Origin: Pseudomonadota bacterium
GTDB lineage: Bacteria > Pseudomonadota > Alphaproteobacteria > Rhizobiales > Beijerinckiaceae
NCBI GenBank assembly: GCA_021777795.1
Contig: JAJYDD010000002.1
Location: forward strand, 1-38,481
Reading direction: 5' to 3'
Length of the DNA stretch: 38,481 nucleotides
The translations under genes were made by a program, and so were the position numbers. The notes beneath the pieces are model-generated. The model was given only the letters and a program-made list of their open reading frames with translations. It searched no databases and was not told the origin of the DNA. Positions 1 to 10,319 of this stretch are shown piece after piece. Each line of letters opens with the position of its first letter. Positions within the stretch are counted from its first letter, which is position 1.

Positions 1-1280
1 TGCGCGGTGACGACATCGAGGTAGGAAGCCGCGCCGTCTTTGTAAAGCGCCGTCGACATCTGGAGCGCGCGCGTCGCCGCCGCCGCCGCCGCATCCGACT
101 GGCGACCCTCCTCGGCCAACCAGCGCAAAGCCGAGAGATCGTCCTGCACCTCGCGCACGGCTCTCAACACCACGGCGCGATAATGCTCGGCGCTGATCCT
201 GAATTGCGCCCGCGCCACGCGCAGTTGCGCTTCGCGCAGGCCGAAATCGAGCAGCGGCACGCTCATCGACGGCCCCAACGACCAGAAGCTGTTTTGCATG
301 TTCAACAGGTCGAGCCCGGTGTCTTGTGTGCCGCCAAACAGGCCGAGCGTGAAGCGCGGATAACGCGCCGCCGCCGCCGCGCCGACCAGCGCCCCGGCCG
401 CAACCGCTTCCCGCTCCGCCTGCGCCACGTCCGGGCGCCGGCGCAGCACGTCGCCGGGCGTTGCGCGCGGCCGGCGCGGATAGGCCATCGGCGCCGGCTC
501 TGTGGCCAGTTGGAACCCCGCCGCCGGCTTGCCGGTCAGCGTGGCGATCGCATCCACGAGGGCTGTGCGGCGCAGCGCGAGGTCCGAAGCCTCGGCTTCG
601 ACGTTGTTGAGTTCGGTCAACGCGCGCTGCTCGTCGATCGGCGGTGCGATCTTGGCGTTGAGGCGCTGGCGCGTCAGACTCAGCGCCGAGGTGTAAAGCT
701 TGGTGGTGTCGGCCAGGAGCTTGGCCTCCGCATCGAGCCCTCGCAGGTCGACATAGTCGCGCGCGAGTTCCCCGTGCAGGCTGAGCCGCGCGTCGGCGAG
801 CGCGTCGCCGGCCGCCTCGGCGCCGGCGTGCGCCGCCTTGACGATATCGCGCACCCGGCCCCACACGTCGAGTTCGTAACCGGCAATCCCCGCGAACACC
901 TGGTTGGCGCCGAAATAGGTCGGCTGCCCCTTCGAACGCAGCGGTCGTTCGCCCGACTGCTTGTTGTAAGACAGGCCGCCGTTGAAATCGATTTCCGGGA
1001 ACAGACCGCTGGTCGCGGCGTCCGCATTGGCCTTGGCGGCCTGATAATTGGCGAACGCGGCGGCGAGATCGGGATTGGCGATATCGACGTCGGCTTCGAG
1101 CCGGTCGAGGCGGGGGTCGCGAAATCCACGCCACCATTCCCGGTCCGGTTTCCCGACGCCGCCAGCGGAATCGCTGAATTGCGAAGGCAAAGCGACGGAG
1201 GGCGCCTGGTCGATTGTCGCGAGGTCACAGCCTTCCAGGCATAAGGCGGCGCCAAGCGCGAGCCAAAGACGAGTTTTCAT
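1..1280 (-). CDS. RND efflux outer membrane lipoprotein, NodT/OprM family (partial, runs off the left edge)
   Basis: Own minus-strand translation from ATG at 1280: MKTRLWLALGAALCLEGCDLA (lipobox-like LEGC), then ...DPRLDRLEADVDIANPDL..., GYELDVWGRVRD..., ...ALYKDGAASYLDVVTA at the window edge. Absent from the ORF track because it has no stop in the window. Confidence 0.88.
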   Translation of the reverse strand, partial: MKTRLWLALGAALCLEGCDLATIDQAPSVALPSQFSDSAGGVGKPDREWWRGFRDPRLDRLEADVDIANPDLAAAFANYQAAKANADAATSGLFPEIDFNGGLSYNKQSGERPLRSKGQPTYFGANQVFAGIAGYELDVWGRVRDIVKAAHAGAEAAGDALADARLSLHGELARDYVDLRGLDAEAKLLADTTKLYTSALSLTRQRLNAKIAPPIDEQRALTELNNVEAEASDLALRRTALVDAIATLTGKPAAGFQLATEPAPMAYPRRPRATPGDVLRRRPDVAQAEREAVAAGALVGAAAAARYPRFTLGLFGGTQDTGLDLLNMQNSFWSLGPSMSVPLLDFGLREAQLRVARAQFRISAEHYRAVVLRAVREVQDDLSALRWLAEEGRQSDAAAAAATRALQMSTALYKDGAASYLDVVTA

Positions 1281-1318
1281 GCGCCCCCTGATCGCCGTCT
1301 TCCACCCGAGCCGCGGCG

Positions 1319-2551
1319 CTATTTGGCCGCGTCTTCGGCGAGTTTGGATTCGGTTCCGCCGGCCCTGGCGGTCTTGCCCGAATCCTCGCCCGCCACGCGA
1401 ACTAAGTCCCCTTCGGCCAGCGATTCCGGAGGATTGCGCACGATCCTGTCCTCAAGCGACAATCCGCCGACGACCTGCACGCGCGCCCCGTAATCACGGG
1501 CGATTCGCACATTCTTTAACCTTATGCGCGACTGATTGTCGACTGCGGCGACGAAGGTATTAACGCCGCGAAACAGCAACGCGCTGGAAAACACCGTCAT
1601 CGCGTTCGGCTCCGGGGGGAGTTCGAACACGACCTGCGCGAAGGCGCCGGGCTTCAACAATCCGTCTTTATTGTCCGCATGCAATTCGACAAGCAAAGCG
1701 CGAGATTGGTTGTCGATCGAACTCGATGTCGTGGCGATGTGCGCCTCAAAGGTCCGGTCCGGGTAGTCCGGCAGGTTCAGCGTCGCTTTCATGCCGGTTT
1801 TCAACACCGCGGCATAGACCTGCGGCGCACGCACATAGATGCGCATCTCATGGACGTCGGACACGACGAACAAGGGCTTCTTGCTCTTGCCGTCGCCCAT
1901 CACCAGCGACCCGACATCGATATTGCGGGCGGTGATGACGCCGTTAAAGGGTGCGGTGATCTTGGAGAAACCCTTCAGCGCCTGGAGTTTTTCCAGATTG
2001 GCTTTGGCGGCGTCGACCTCCGCGTCGGCGGCGGTTGCGCCCGCCACCTTTTCGTCTATCGCCTGCTGCGACACCGCCGAGGAGCCGCTGAGCGTACGCC
2101 ACCGCTCGGCGGTGACATGGGCGAGCGCTTGATTGGCCTTGGCCTTGGCGAGTTCGCCTTTCGCGGCGGTGACGCGCTGATCGACCTCGGGCGTGTCGAT
2201 GGTGGCCAGCACCTGGCCCGCCTTCACCTGGGCGCCGATGTCGTATTTCCAATCCTGAACATAGCCGCTCACCTGGCCGTGAATCTCGGCGGCGTAAAAG
2301 GCCTCGACGTTGCCGGGCAGCGTCACGGTCCGGATGGCTTTGTCGAGTTGGGGATGATCGACGGCGACATTGATGACCGCCTGCTCATCCGTCCAGGTCG
2401 CGAGTTTGCGCTCGTCCTTGCTGCGATTGTTCACGCCCACGGCGGCGACCAACACGGCGGCAAGCACCAGCAGGACGACAAAACGCAGCGCCTTGACGGG
2501 CCGATGCGAAGGCGCCCCGGCCTCAGGCGGCGTCGCGGGATCATGGTTCAT
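1319..2551 (-). CDS. RND efflux periplasmic adaptor (HlyD/MFP family)
   Basis: 410 aa, N-terminal TM segment, VSGYVQDWKYDIGAQVKAGQVLATIDTPEVDQ and ITAPFNGVITARNIDVGSLV motifs; 4-bp overlap with the upstream permease. Confidence 0.92.
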   Translation of the reverse strand: MNHDPATPPEAGAPSHRPVKALRFVVLLVLAAVLVAAVGVNNRSKDERKLATWTDEQAVINVAVDHPQLDKAIRTVTLPGNVEAFYAAEIHGQVSGYVQDWKYDIGAQVKAGQVLATIDTPEVDQRVTAAKGELAKAKANQALAHVTAERWRTLSGSSAVSQQAIDEKVAGATAADAEVDAAKANLEKLQALKGFSKITAPFNGVITARNIDVGSLVMGDGKSKKPLFVVSDVHEMRIYVRAPQVYAAVLKTGMKATLNLPDYPDRTFEAHIATTSSSIDNQSRALLVELHADNKDGLLKPGAFAQVVFELPPEPNAMTVFSSALLFRGVNTFVAAVDNQSRIRLKNVRIARDYGARVQVVGGLSLEDRIVRNPPESLAEGDLVRVAGEDSGKTARAGGTESKLAEDAAK

Positions 2552-5500
2552 ACGGAGGTCGCCTCGTGCGTTAATCCGGAATCGGGGTCCGAATGCGATG
2601 CCCGATGCCCGCGCTCATGCACGAGCCGGAACACCGCAGGGACGAACAGCAGCGTCGCGATTGTGGCGCATATGAGACCGCCGATCACCGCGCGGCCGAG
2701 CGGGGCGTTCTGCTCGGCGCTGAGCGCCATCGGCCCCATGCCGATGATCATGGCCAGCGCCGTCATCAGCACCGGGCGGAAACGGGTGTGGCCCGCCGCC
2801 AGCGCGGCCTCCAGGGGATCGTCTCCTTCCGCCAGCCGTTCGCGTGCGAAACTGACGACCAGGATGCTGTTGGCGGTGGCGACGCCCATGCACATGATAG
2901 CGCCCGTGAGGGCCGGCACCGAAAGCGTCGTGCCGGTGATGAACAACATCCAGACGATGCCCGCCAACGCCGTCGGCAGCGCCGTGACGATGACGAAGGG
3001 GTCGAGCCAGGATTGGAAATTCACGACGATCAGCAGATAGATGAGGACGACCGCCATCGCGATGCCGATGAACAACTGGCTATAAGCGGATTTCATCGTC
3101 GACGTCTGGCCGCGCAGGACGATAGCGGCGCCGCGCGGTCTGTCCTTGGCGGTGTCGGCCATGATCTTCTCGATGTCGTCCGAAACCGCGCCGAGGTCGC
3201 GCCCCGTGTTGGTGGCGTAGATGTCGATGACAGGCTGCACATTATAATGCGAGACCACGGAGGATGTGACGCTGCGCTTGATCTCGGCGACGCCGGCCAG
3301 AATCTGCGATGAGTCTTTCTGCGAGGCCGGCACGTTGCCGAGTGCGGAGACCGAATTCACCCAATATTCCGGGCTCTGCGCGATGATCGGATAGGCGACG
3401 CCGTTCTTGGGGTTGATCCAGAACGTCGGCGCCACCGCGAAGCTTCCCGACAGCGTGTTTTGCAAGCTCTTGGCGACGTCGAATTCGTTAAGGCCGATCT
3501 GCGCGGCGAAAGTTCGATCGACGTTGACGTCGAACTGCGGGTAGGCGTTCGACTGTTGGATGCGCGCGTCGGCGATCCCAGGCACGCGCGCGATGCGGCG
3601 CAGCAATTCGTTCGCATATTTGAGATTGGCCTTCAGATGGGGGCCGTTGACCTGGACATCGACCGGAGACGGCAAGCCGAAGTTCAGGATCTGGGAAACG
3701 ATGTCGGCCGGCAGGAAAGCGAATGTCGTGCCCGGGAATTTGCGCGGCAGCACCTCGCGCAATGTCTTGACATACTCGTCCGAATGCTCGGCCTCGCCTT
3801 CCTTCAGCGAGATCAGCAAATCGGCGTCGGAAAAGTCGACGGTGCCGGAATTGCCGTAAGCTAGGTTGATGCCGCTGATTGGCTGGCCGATATTGTCGAC
3901 GATGTTCTTGACCGTGCCCTGCGGAAGCGCGTGGCGGATCGCGGCTTCGACCTGATAGCAGACCGCAGCCGTCTCCTCGATGCGCGACCCCGTCGGCGCG
4001 CGCACATGCAGCTTGAGTTCGGTGCTCTGAACCGAGGGAAAGAAATTCTGTCCCAGGAACGGCGCCAGTCCGAACGAGCACAGGACCACCACCATGAAGC
4101 CAGCGATGAATATCCATCGACCGCCGAGCGCGGTGGCGAGCAACCGCACATAGAAGACGCGCATCGCCTCGAACCGTCGCTCAAAGCCGCGCTGGAACAT
4201 CGTGAACGGGTTGCGCGTCGGCGGCGCATCGCCGCCGTGATGATGATGCTGGTGCGCCTGAGCGGCGAGCAGGTAGCGCGCCATGGTCGAGACCAGAGTG
4301 CGGGAGATCACGTAAGACGAGATCAGCGCGAAGGACACCGCCGCCGCCATCGGGCGGAACAGGAAGCCGGCGACGCCGCCGAGCGTGAACATCGGCACGA
4401 AAACGATCAGGATGCACAGCAGCGACACTGTGGCGGGGACGACGATCTGGCGCGCCCCGTCCATGATCGCGGTCTCGATGTCCTTATCCTGTTCGAGATG
4501 CCAGTTGATGTTCTCGATCGTCACCGTCGCGTCGTCGACCAGGATGCCGACCGCCAGCGCCAAACCACCGAGCGTCATCACGTTGATCGTCTGCCCGAAG
4601 GCCGCCAGCAACGCCACCGCGGAAAGAATGGCAAGGGGAATGGAGGTCGTGATGATGAGCGTCGAGCGCCAACTGCCCAGGAAGACGAGGATCATCAAGC
4701 CCGTCAGCGTGGCCGCGATGATACCCTCGCGGATGACCGAGTTCACCGAGTCCTTGACGAATGCGGACTGATCGCCGACCGCGTCGAGCTTGAGGCTCTT
4801 GGGCAGCGTTTCCCTCAACCGCGGCAGCAACCCTTTGATACCGTTGATAACGTCCAGCGTCGACACCGACCCGGCCTTCAGGATCGTCATCAGCACCGCA
4901 TTGTCGCCGTTGACATGCACCATGTTTGTCTGTGGCGGCGCTCCGGAATGGGCGAAGGCGACGTCTCTCAGGAAGATGGTGGCGCCGTTGACGACTTTCA
5001 GCGGAATATTGTTGAGCGCGGAGATGTGGTCCGGGGAGCCGTTGAGGTTGATGATGTATTGGCCCTTGCCGATGAAGGCGTCGCCAACCGGCGTCACGAT
5101 GTTCTGCGCCGCGATCGTGTTGACGACGTCCAGCGCCGACATGCCGTAGGCTTGTAACTTGTTCTGGTCGAGGTCGACCTGCACCTGCAAGACTTTGCCG
5201 CCGTAAGGCGAGGGAATCGCAGCGCCCGCGACGCTGGCGAGCTGTGGGCGAATGAAGTTCTGCCCCATATCGAAGATGCGCGCCTGATCGAGCGTCTGGC
5301 TCGACAGCGCCAGTTGCAAAACCGGCACGCTGGAGGCGTTGAAGCTCAGCACATAGGGCGGCGTGATGCCGGCCGGCAGATATTTGAGCACCGTCTGCGA
5401 CGCGGCCGTGACCTGCGCCAGAGCGCCGTTGATGTTCACGCCCGGCTGGAAGAAAATCTTGACGATGCCGTAGTTCTGTAACGACTGGGACTCGATATGC

Positions 5501-5739
5501 TCGATGTCGTTGACTTGCGAAGTCAACGTGCGTTCGTAATAATAAATGATGCGCTCGGACATGTCCTCGGGGGATTCGCCGCCATAAGTCCACACGACCG
5601 CGACGACGGGAATGCCGATGTTGGGGAAAATGTCCACCGGCGTCTTGATCCAGGCGCCGACGCCGAAGATGGCCATCAGCATCGCCATGACGACGAAGGT
5701 ATAGGGACGGCTTAGCGCGATACGGACGATTGCGAGCAT
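2548..5739 (-). CDS. RND multidrug efflux permease (AcrB/HAE-like)
   Basis: 1063 aa; TM4 motif LAVGILVDDATVTIENI; DIFPNIGIPVVAVVWTYGG; typical RND architecture. Confidence 0.93.
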   Translation of the reverse strand: MLAIVRIALSRPYTFVVMAMLMAIFGVGAWIKTPVDIFPNIGIPVVAVVWTYGGESPEDMSERIIYYYERTLTSQVNDIEHIESQSLQNYGIVKIFFQPGVNINGALAQVTAASQTVLKYLPAGITPPYVLSFNASSVPVLQLALSSQTLDQARIFDMGQNFIRPQLASVAGAAIPSPYGGKVLQVQVDLDQNKLQAYGMSALDVVNTIAAQNIVTPVGDAFIGKGQYIINLNGSPDHISALNNIPLKVVNGATIFLRDVAFAHSGAPPQTNMVHVNGDNAVLMTILKAGSVSTLDVINGIKGLLPRLRETLPKSLKLDAVGDQSAFVKDSVNSVIREGIIAATLTGLMILVFLGSWRSTLIITTSIPLAILSAVALLAAFGQTINVMTLGGLALAVGILVDDATVTIENINWHLEQDKDIETAIMDGARQIVVPATVSLLCILIVFVPMFTLGGVAGFLFRPMAAAVSFALISSYVISRTLVSTMARYLLAAQAHQHHHHGGDAPPTRNPFTMFQRGFERRFEAMRVFYVRLLATALGGRWIFIAGFMVVVLCSFGLAPFLGQNFFPSVQSTELKLHVRAPTGSRIEETAAVCYQVEAAIRHALPQGTVKNIVDNIGQPISGINLAYGNSGTVDFSDADLLISLKEGEAEHSDEYVKTLREVLPRKFPGTTFAFLPADIVSQILNFGLPSPVDVQVNGPHLKANLKYANELLRRIARVPGIADARIQQSNAYPQFDVNVDRTFAAQIGLNEFDVAKSLQNTLSGSFAVAPTFWINPKNGVAYPIIAQSPEYWVNSVSALGNVPASQKDSSQILAGVAEIKRSVTSSVVSHYNVQPVIDIYATNTGRDLGAVSDDIEKIMADTAKDRPRGAAIVLRGQTSTMKSAYSQLFIGIAMAVVLIYLLIVVNFQSWLDPFVIVTALPTALAGIVWMLFITGTTLSVPALTGAIMCMGVATANSILVVSFARERLAEGDDPLEAALAAGHTRFRPVLMTALAMIIGMGPMALSAEQNAPLGRAVIGGLICATIATLLFVPAVFRLVHERGHRASHSDPDSGLTHEATSV

Positions 5740-5974
5740 AGATCTCTTCGTTCAAAGCGCGGCGGGCGCGCCAAAGCACGCCCGCCTCCCAAATCCCGCT
5801 ACTTTTCTTCTACGCAACCCCTACGGTCCCGAGGTCAGCGATAACACTAAATAATATTTGCGTTGGAGTCTAAGGAAGACGTCAGCTGGCGCTCAAAACG
5901 CGAAAAAGGCGCACCTTTACGAACAGGCCGAGCCAAACGCCATTTCCAGGCGCCGATCACGCGGATGCGGCGTT

Positions 5975-7378
5975 TCATCGCAGCCCGCTCGCCAGCGAGG
6001 CCTTGGCCGCCGCCCGCATCACGAACCGCGCGCCGGGCGCATTGTCTTCGACCCGCAAATCGAATCCGTGCAACTCCGCGATGGTGCGCGCGATGCTGAG
6101 GCCGAGCCCATGCCCCGCCGCGCCGCCGACCGCCGCGGCACGGTAGAAGCGGCGGAAAATGAGATCGCGCTCGGCGGGATCGACGCCCGGCCCCGTATCG
6201 CGCACCTCGACAAAAGGTCGACCCTCAACTTCCGCCGCCTTCACCTGCGCCGTCCCGCCCGGGCCGGTGAACTTGATGGCGTTGTCGACGAGATTGGCGA
6301 TCGCCTCGCGCAGCAGTTCCTCGTCGCCGCGAATCCATAACGGCCCCGATAGCGACGAGGTTAGCGAAATCGACTTCGCCTCGGCGACCGGTTCGTAGAA
6401 TTCGACCGCCTGCGCGCAAATCTCCGCGAGATCGACATCCCGGAAATGCTTCTCGCGTGGGCCGTTCTCCACGGCGGAGATGCGTAGCAGCGCCGCGATC
6501 GTCACCGCGGCGCGGTCGAGTTGCGTCTGCGCCGCCTCGATATAGACGCTCGCTCCTTCAGGCGCGCTTTCGAGCGCGCGGTCGAGCTTGATGCGGGCGA
6601 GCGTCAGCGGCGCGCGCAAATCGTGGGCGATGTTGTCGCCGACGCTTTTCAACTGGTCCAGCAACCGCTCGATCTCGTCGAGCATCAGGTTCACGGAATG
6701 GGCAATGCGGTCGATTTCGTCGCCGTCGGCCGCCGCCGGCAGGCGCGATTGCAGTTGACCCTCCATGATGCGCGCGATCGCCTCGTGCAGGTGCGCGAGC
6801 CGCAGCGAGGACCGCCGCGCGAAAAAGGCGCCGATCGCCAGGATCGCGACGATGGTCGGGGCGAGCGAGAGCGCGAGCGCGCGCAACAGCGTGTTCTCGA
6901 TCTCGAAAATGTCCTGCACATTGCGCCCGAGCAGCGCCACGCCGCCGTCGGCGCGCCGCCGCGCCACGACGATGGTCGCCTGCGCCGCCGCGCCAAGGCT
7001 TTCCATTTGCCCGGCGGTGAGCAGATGCGCGCGCCCATCGACCGGAATCGGCGGCATATGGGCGAGGTTGCCGAGCAACAGATCGCCATTCGCATTGAAC
7101 AGCGAGAGATAGTCGATGCGGCGGATGTCGCGCGTCTGGCGCGCCGCGAGCGCGTCTCGCAGCCGCTCCTGCGGCGCATCGGCGCTGCGCTGGGCCTCCT
7201 CGGTCAATATGACGCTTATGCGGCTTATATCGCCGCGTGAGACTTCGAAATAGATCAGGGCGAAGGCCGCGACCGTCGCCGCTGAGATCGCCAGGGCGAA
7301 AGCGAGCGCCAGACGGAAGGTGCGGGCGCCGAAGGCGTCAACTCTCTGCGTCAAGCTTAAAGCCCGCCGCGCGCACAT
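5975..7378 (-). CDS. Sensor histidine kinase (HAMP-HisKA-HATPase)
   Basis: H-box NIAHDLRAPLTLARIKL; N-box EAIANLVDNAIKFT; G-box VRDTGPGVDP and GHGLGLSIARTIAELHG. Track ORF begins at 7450; 7378 (MCARRALSLTQRV) preferred as the start because the earlier part overlaps the response regulator. Start uncertain. Confidence 0.88.
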   Translation of the reverse strand: MCARRALSLTQRVDAFGARTFRLALAFALAISAATVAAFALIYFEVSRGDISRISVILTEEAQRSADAPQERLRDALAARQTRDIRRIDYLSLFNANGDLLLGNLAHMPPIPVDGRAHLLTAGQMESLGAAAQATIVVARRRADGGVALLGRNVQDIFEIENTLLRALALSLAPTIVAILAIGAFFARRSSLRLAHLHEAIARIMEGQLQSRLPAAADGDEIDRIAHSVNLMLDEIERLLDQLKSVGDNIAHDLRAPLTLARIKLDRALESAPEGASVYIEAAQTQLDRAAVTIAALLRISAVENGPREKHFRDVDLAEICAQAVEFYEPVAEAKSISLTSSLSGPLWIRGDEELLREAIANLVDNAIKFTGPGGTAQVKAAEVEGRPFVEVRDTGPGVDPAERDLIFRRFYRAAAVGGAAGHGLGLSIARTIAELHGFDLRVEDNAPGARFVMRAAAKASLASGLR

Positions 7379-8072
7379 TGACGATGAAACGGCGCCCGTC
7401 TCCGGAATCGAGCTTGCGGCGCAGGTTGCCGATATGCACGTCGACCACATTGGTCTGCGGCAGGAACTTATAGTTCCAGACGTCTTCCAGCAGCATGGCG
7501 CGGGTTATGATCTGGCCGGGACGGCGCATGAAATATTCGAGCAGCTTGAATTCGCGCGGCAGAAGGTCAACCCGCTCGCCGTCCCTTCGCGCTTCGCGCT
7601 CGACGAGATCGAGTTCCAGCGGCCCGACCTTGATCCACGTCGCCCGCGTCGCCGCGCCGCGCCGCAACAGCGCCTCGACGCGCGCCGACAGTTCCGGCAG
7701 GGCGAAGGGCTTGACGAGGTAATCGTCGCCGCCGGCCTTGAGGCCGCGAATGCGGTCGTCGACCGTCGAGAGCGCGCTGATGACCAGCACCGGGGCCAGA
7801 TTGCCCTCGCTGCGCAGCGTCTCGACCAGCGACAATCCGTCCGCGCCATTCAACATGCGGTCGACGATCACCACCGACGCCTCGCCGCGACGGGCGGCGC
7901 TGAGCCCGGCCTCAAGCGTCTGAACGCATTCGACGCGATAGCCTGCTCCCAGCAGTTCTTCCCGAATCTCTAGCGCCAGGTCGCGCTCGTCCTCGATGAG
8001 AAGAACCGGGGCGCCCAGGGCGTCCCCCGACTGCGGTTGCATCTTCGTCACACTCCCCCGGGTTCGGCGCAC
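7338..8072 (-). CDS. OmpR/PhoB-family response regulator
   Basis: Receiver domain (VLLIEDERDL, VIVDRMLNGADGL, KAGGDDYLVKPF) plus winged-helix output domain (RAMLLEDVWNYKFLPQTNVVDVHIGNLRRKL). Confidence 0.92.
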   Translation of the reverse strand: MRRTRGSVTKMQPQSGDALGAPVLLIEDERDLALEIREELLGAGYRVECVQTLEAGLSAARRGEASVVIVDRMLNGADGLSLVETLRSEGNLAPVLVISALSTVDDRIRGLKAGGDDYLVKPFALPELSARVEALLRRGAATRATWIKVGPLELDLVEREARRDGERVDLLPREFKLLEYFMRRPGQIITRAMLLEDVWNYKFLPQTNVVDVHIGNLRRKLDSGDGRRFIVNVRAAGFKLDAES

Positions 8073-8364
8073 ACGACCGCCCAGCCAGTTTCCCGTCGGC
8101 GCCGCACGAACCCGAAAGGGTCGGCGAAACTATGTCGCGCCCTTCGTCGGACGCCCGTTTGCGAACGACAGGTCGCCGGAATCTACAAATCGGCCGACCG
8201 CGCGCATCCGTTTTGTATTTCGCTACCCCGGAACCGCCGCGAAAGCCGCAGCGCCTGCCGGGTAACGTTATACACATCGGCGAAGCGGTGGACATCTCTT
8301 TGGGTTTATAAAACGATATTTATAAATCGGACTTACATCAATGCGAAGCGACGCCGACAAAAAA

Positions 8365-8390
8365 AAGCCCCGGGCGTCCGCCCGGGGCTT
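8365..8390 (-). terminator. Rho-independent terminator downstream of the porin gene
   Basis: Perfect 10-bp stem AAGCCCCGGG-CGTCCG-CCCGGGGCTT; on the minus strand it is followed by a T-run (complement of the A-run at 8359-8366). Porin stop is at 8414. Confidence 0.9.
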
Positions 8391-8413
8391 CACACCGTTA
8401 AAGAGACAGAAGC

Positions 8414-9874
8414 TTAGAACCTGACGCGGATGCCGACGGTCGGCGCGAAATTGTCCGGCTCCAGGTAGCCAGTGGCGAGGCCGCCGCTGACGCGCTGGTA
8501 GAACACGCCGGCGTAGAGATCGACGCGCTTGAGCGGCTTATAATCGACCATCGCCGAGAACATGTTCTCGTAGCCGGCGCAGCGACCCGACGCAGTGCCG
8601 AGCGGCGCGAAACCGGGCTCCACGACCGACGTGTTGCCGCTGCATTTATCGCCGGGGTGGGTGAAGCTCGGCTGATAATAGAGGTAGTAGGCGCCGGTCA
8701 CAGACAGCCTGTCGTTGAAGTTGTAGGTCGCGCCCGTCCAGAAAGCGAAGAAGTTTTCCGGAATGGTGAAAGCGGTTGAAGTGATGCCGGAGGCGAAGAC
8801 CGGATAGCCGCCGATATTCGTGAACCCGCCCGAATGGGGGTCGCTCGGGTTGGAATAACGGATAAACTCACCGCCGCCGTAGAACTTCCACTGGTTCCAG
8901 CCATATTTGCCGGCCAGCATCAGCGCATCGGTGTTGGAGAGCGTCGCCGTGAACGCGTTAGACGGAAGCCCCGCCGGGATGGGGCCGTTATAGATGCCGA
9001 GGCTCACCTGATCGGTGATGTGGCTGTAGACGCTGTCGACGGAAAGGTTGCCGAAATCGCCGCCAAGGCCGAACTGCACATCGCTGCCCGAGCCGTTGTT
9101 CTGAGCGTAGCCGCCCAGTTGCACCATCGCGCTGGCGCGGATGTTGCCCGCCTGGACCTGGTAGCGCGCGCCGGTGCCCATGCGCGCGTCTTCGGTCGAG
9201 CCGGCGCCGGGCACCTTGCCCGACCATCCGATCGGCGAGAACGCGTAGGAGCCGCCCATTGGATCGTAGGCGTTGACGACGTCGAGGCTCAGCGAATTCA
9301 TGCGGCCGGCGGTGATGGTGCCGAACACCGGATGGCTGAAGCCGCCGTAGGCGACCGAGTTGTCCCACTGGCCAGCACGGCTCGAATCGTCGTTCGCGCT
9401 TTGATTCAAGAACGTCCGGCCGTCGTTCTGCGCCATCGCGCCGACGCCGTTGGCGAGCTGGAACCCGTAGGGGTCGAAGCCGGTCGCCACTTCGGCGACG
9501 ACGGACCAGCCATAAGCCAAAGGTTCCTTGACCTTCACGCCGACCTGCGACTGGCTCAGGCCATTCGGAGTCGGCAGCAAGAGGGAACGATAGCTGTACT
9601 TGTGCAGCAACTCATCGACGCCGGTGTGCATGGTGGCGTTGAAGGGCGCGCCATGCGTCTCGTAGCCCACACCCATGTCAATAGTGGCGTAGAAAGTGAA
9701 GCCATAGGCGCTCAGCGGGCAGTCAGCCGGCGAGGAATCGAAGTAATGCAGCAGGTCGGAGAAGCACGACGGCTTTTCAGGCGTAATAGGCGCGCCCTTT
9801 TTCGTTGGAAGATCTGCCGCGAAGGCGGCGCTCGACGCCAGCAGCGCCGCCAGCGAGACATACAGAAGTTTCAT
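8414..9874 (-). CDS. Alphaproteobacterial outer membrane porin
   Basis: 486 aa, signal peptide MKLLYVSLAALLASSAAFAADLP, TMGVGYE and FGTITAGRMNSL-type porin segments, C-terminal aromatic GIRVRF. Confidence 0.85.
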   Translation of the reverse strand: MKLLYVSLAALLASSAAFAADLPTKKGAPITPEKPSCFSDLLHYFDSSPADCPLSAYGFTFYATIDMGVGYETHGAPFNATMHTGVDELLHKYSYRSLLLPTPNGLSQSQVGVKVKEPLAYGWSVVAEVATGFDPYGFQLANGVGAMAQNDGRTFLNQSANDDSSRAGQWDNSVAYGGFSHPVFGTITAGRMNSLSLDVVNAYDPMGGSYAFSPIGWSGKVPGAGSTEDARMGTGARYQVQAGNIRASAMVQLGGYAQNNGSGSDVQFGLGGDFGNLSVDSVYSHITDQVSLGIYNGPIPAGLPSNAFTATLSNTDALMLAGKYGWNQWKFYGGGEFIRYSNPSDPHSGGFTNIGGYPVFASGITSTAFTIPENFFAFWTGATYNFNDRLSVTGAYYLYYQPSFTHPGDKCSGNTSVVEPGFAPLGTASGRCAGYENMFSAMVDYKPLKRVDLYAGVFYQRVSGGLATGYLEPDNFAPTVGIRVRF

Positions 9875-10319
9875 AACTGCCCCTCTTTATTCGCACAACG
9901 ACCGCGCTATAGCCACGACCTGTCACTATCAACCCACGCGTGTCAGCGATTCAGGCGGCCTGGGTTCGATGGCCCGCATCGGTTTGGACCGCAGACATCC
10001 GCAGGACGCTGCTTTTCCGCCTGAATTCGCGGGATTACGGCTAAATGTGGCCGTTAACAGTTGTGTGACAGTTTTGCTAATGGCGGAATTTCGAATTCGA
10101 TTGTGGCATTTCGGCCACGTTTGAGGCGCCGGCGGGCGTGTTGTTGGCATCCGCGCTGACAGGCCGGGCGTCCCGAATTTGAAAATGGGTCTGGCGCAGG
10201 AATGCGCGTCGCGCTTGACTCGGCGGTTTCTAAGTGGCGATCGCGCTAGTCTTTATCGGCCATTGTCGAATTTATCGGCCGGCGGCGCCGCTGCGCGGTT
10301 AGACTCGTGTTGGATAGAG

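Noticed and set aside
183-1244. 353-aa plus-strand ORF at the left edge
   Set aside because: Antisense to the NodT-type outer membrane protein read from 1280 on the minus strand; low-complexity Arg-rich.
3931-5157. 408-aa plus-strand ORF opposite the RND permease
   Set aside because: Arg/His/Asp-rich shadow translation without domain features.
8305-8326. Two TTTATAAA boxes upstream of the response regulator
   Set aside because: AT-rich promoter-like composition is enough to explain them; no clear operator structure.
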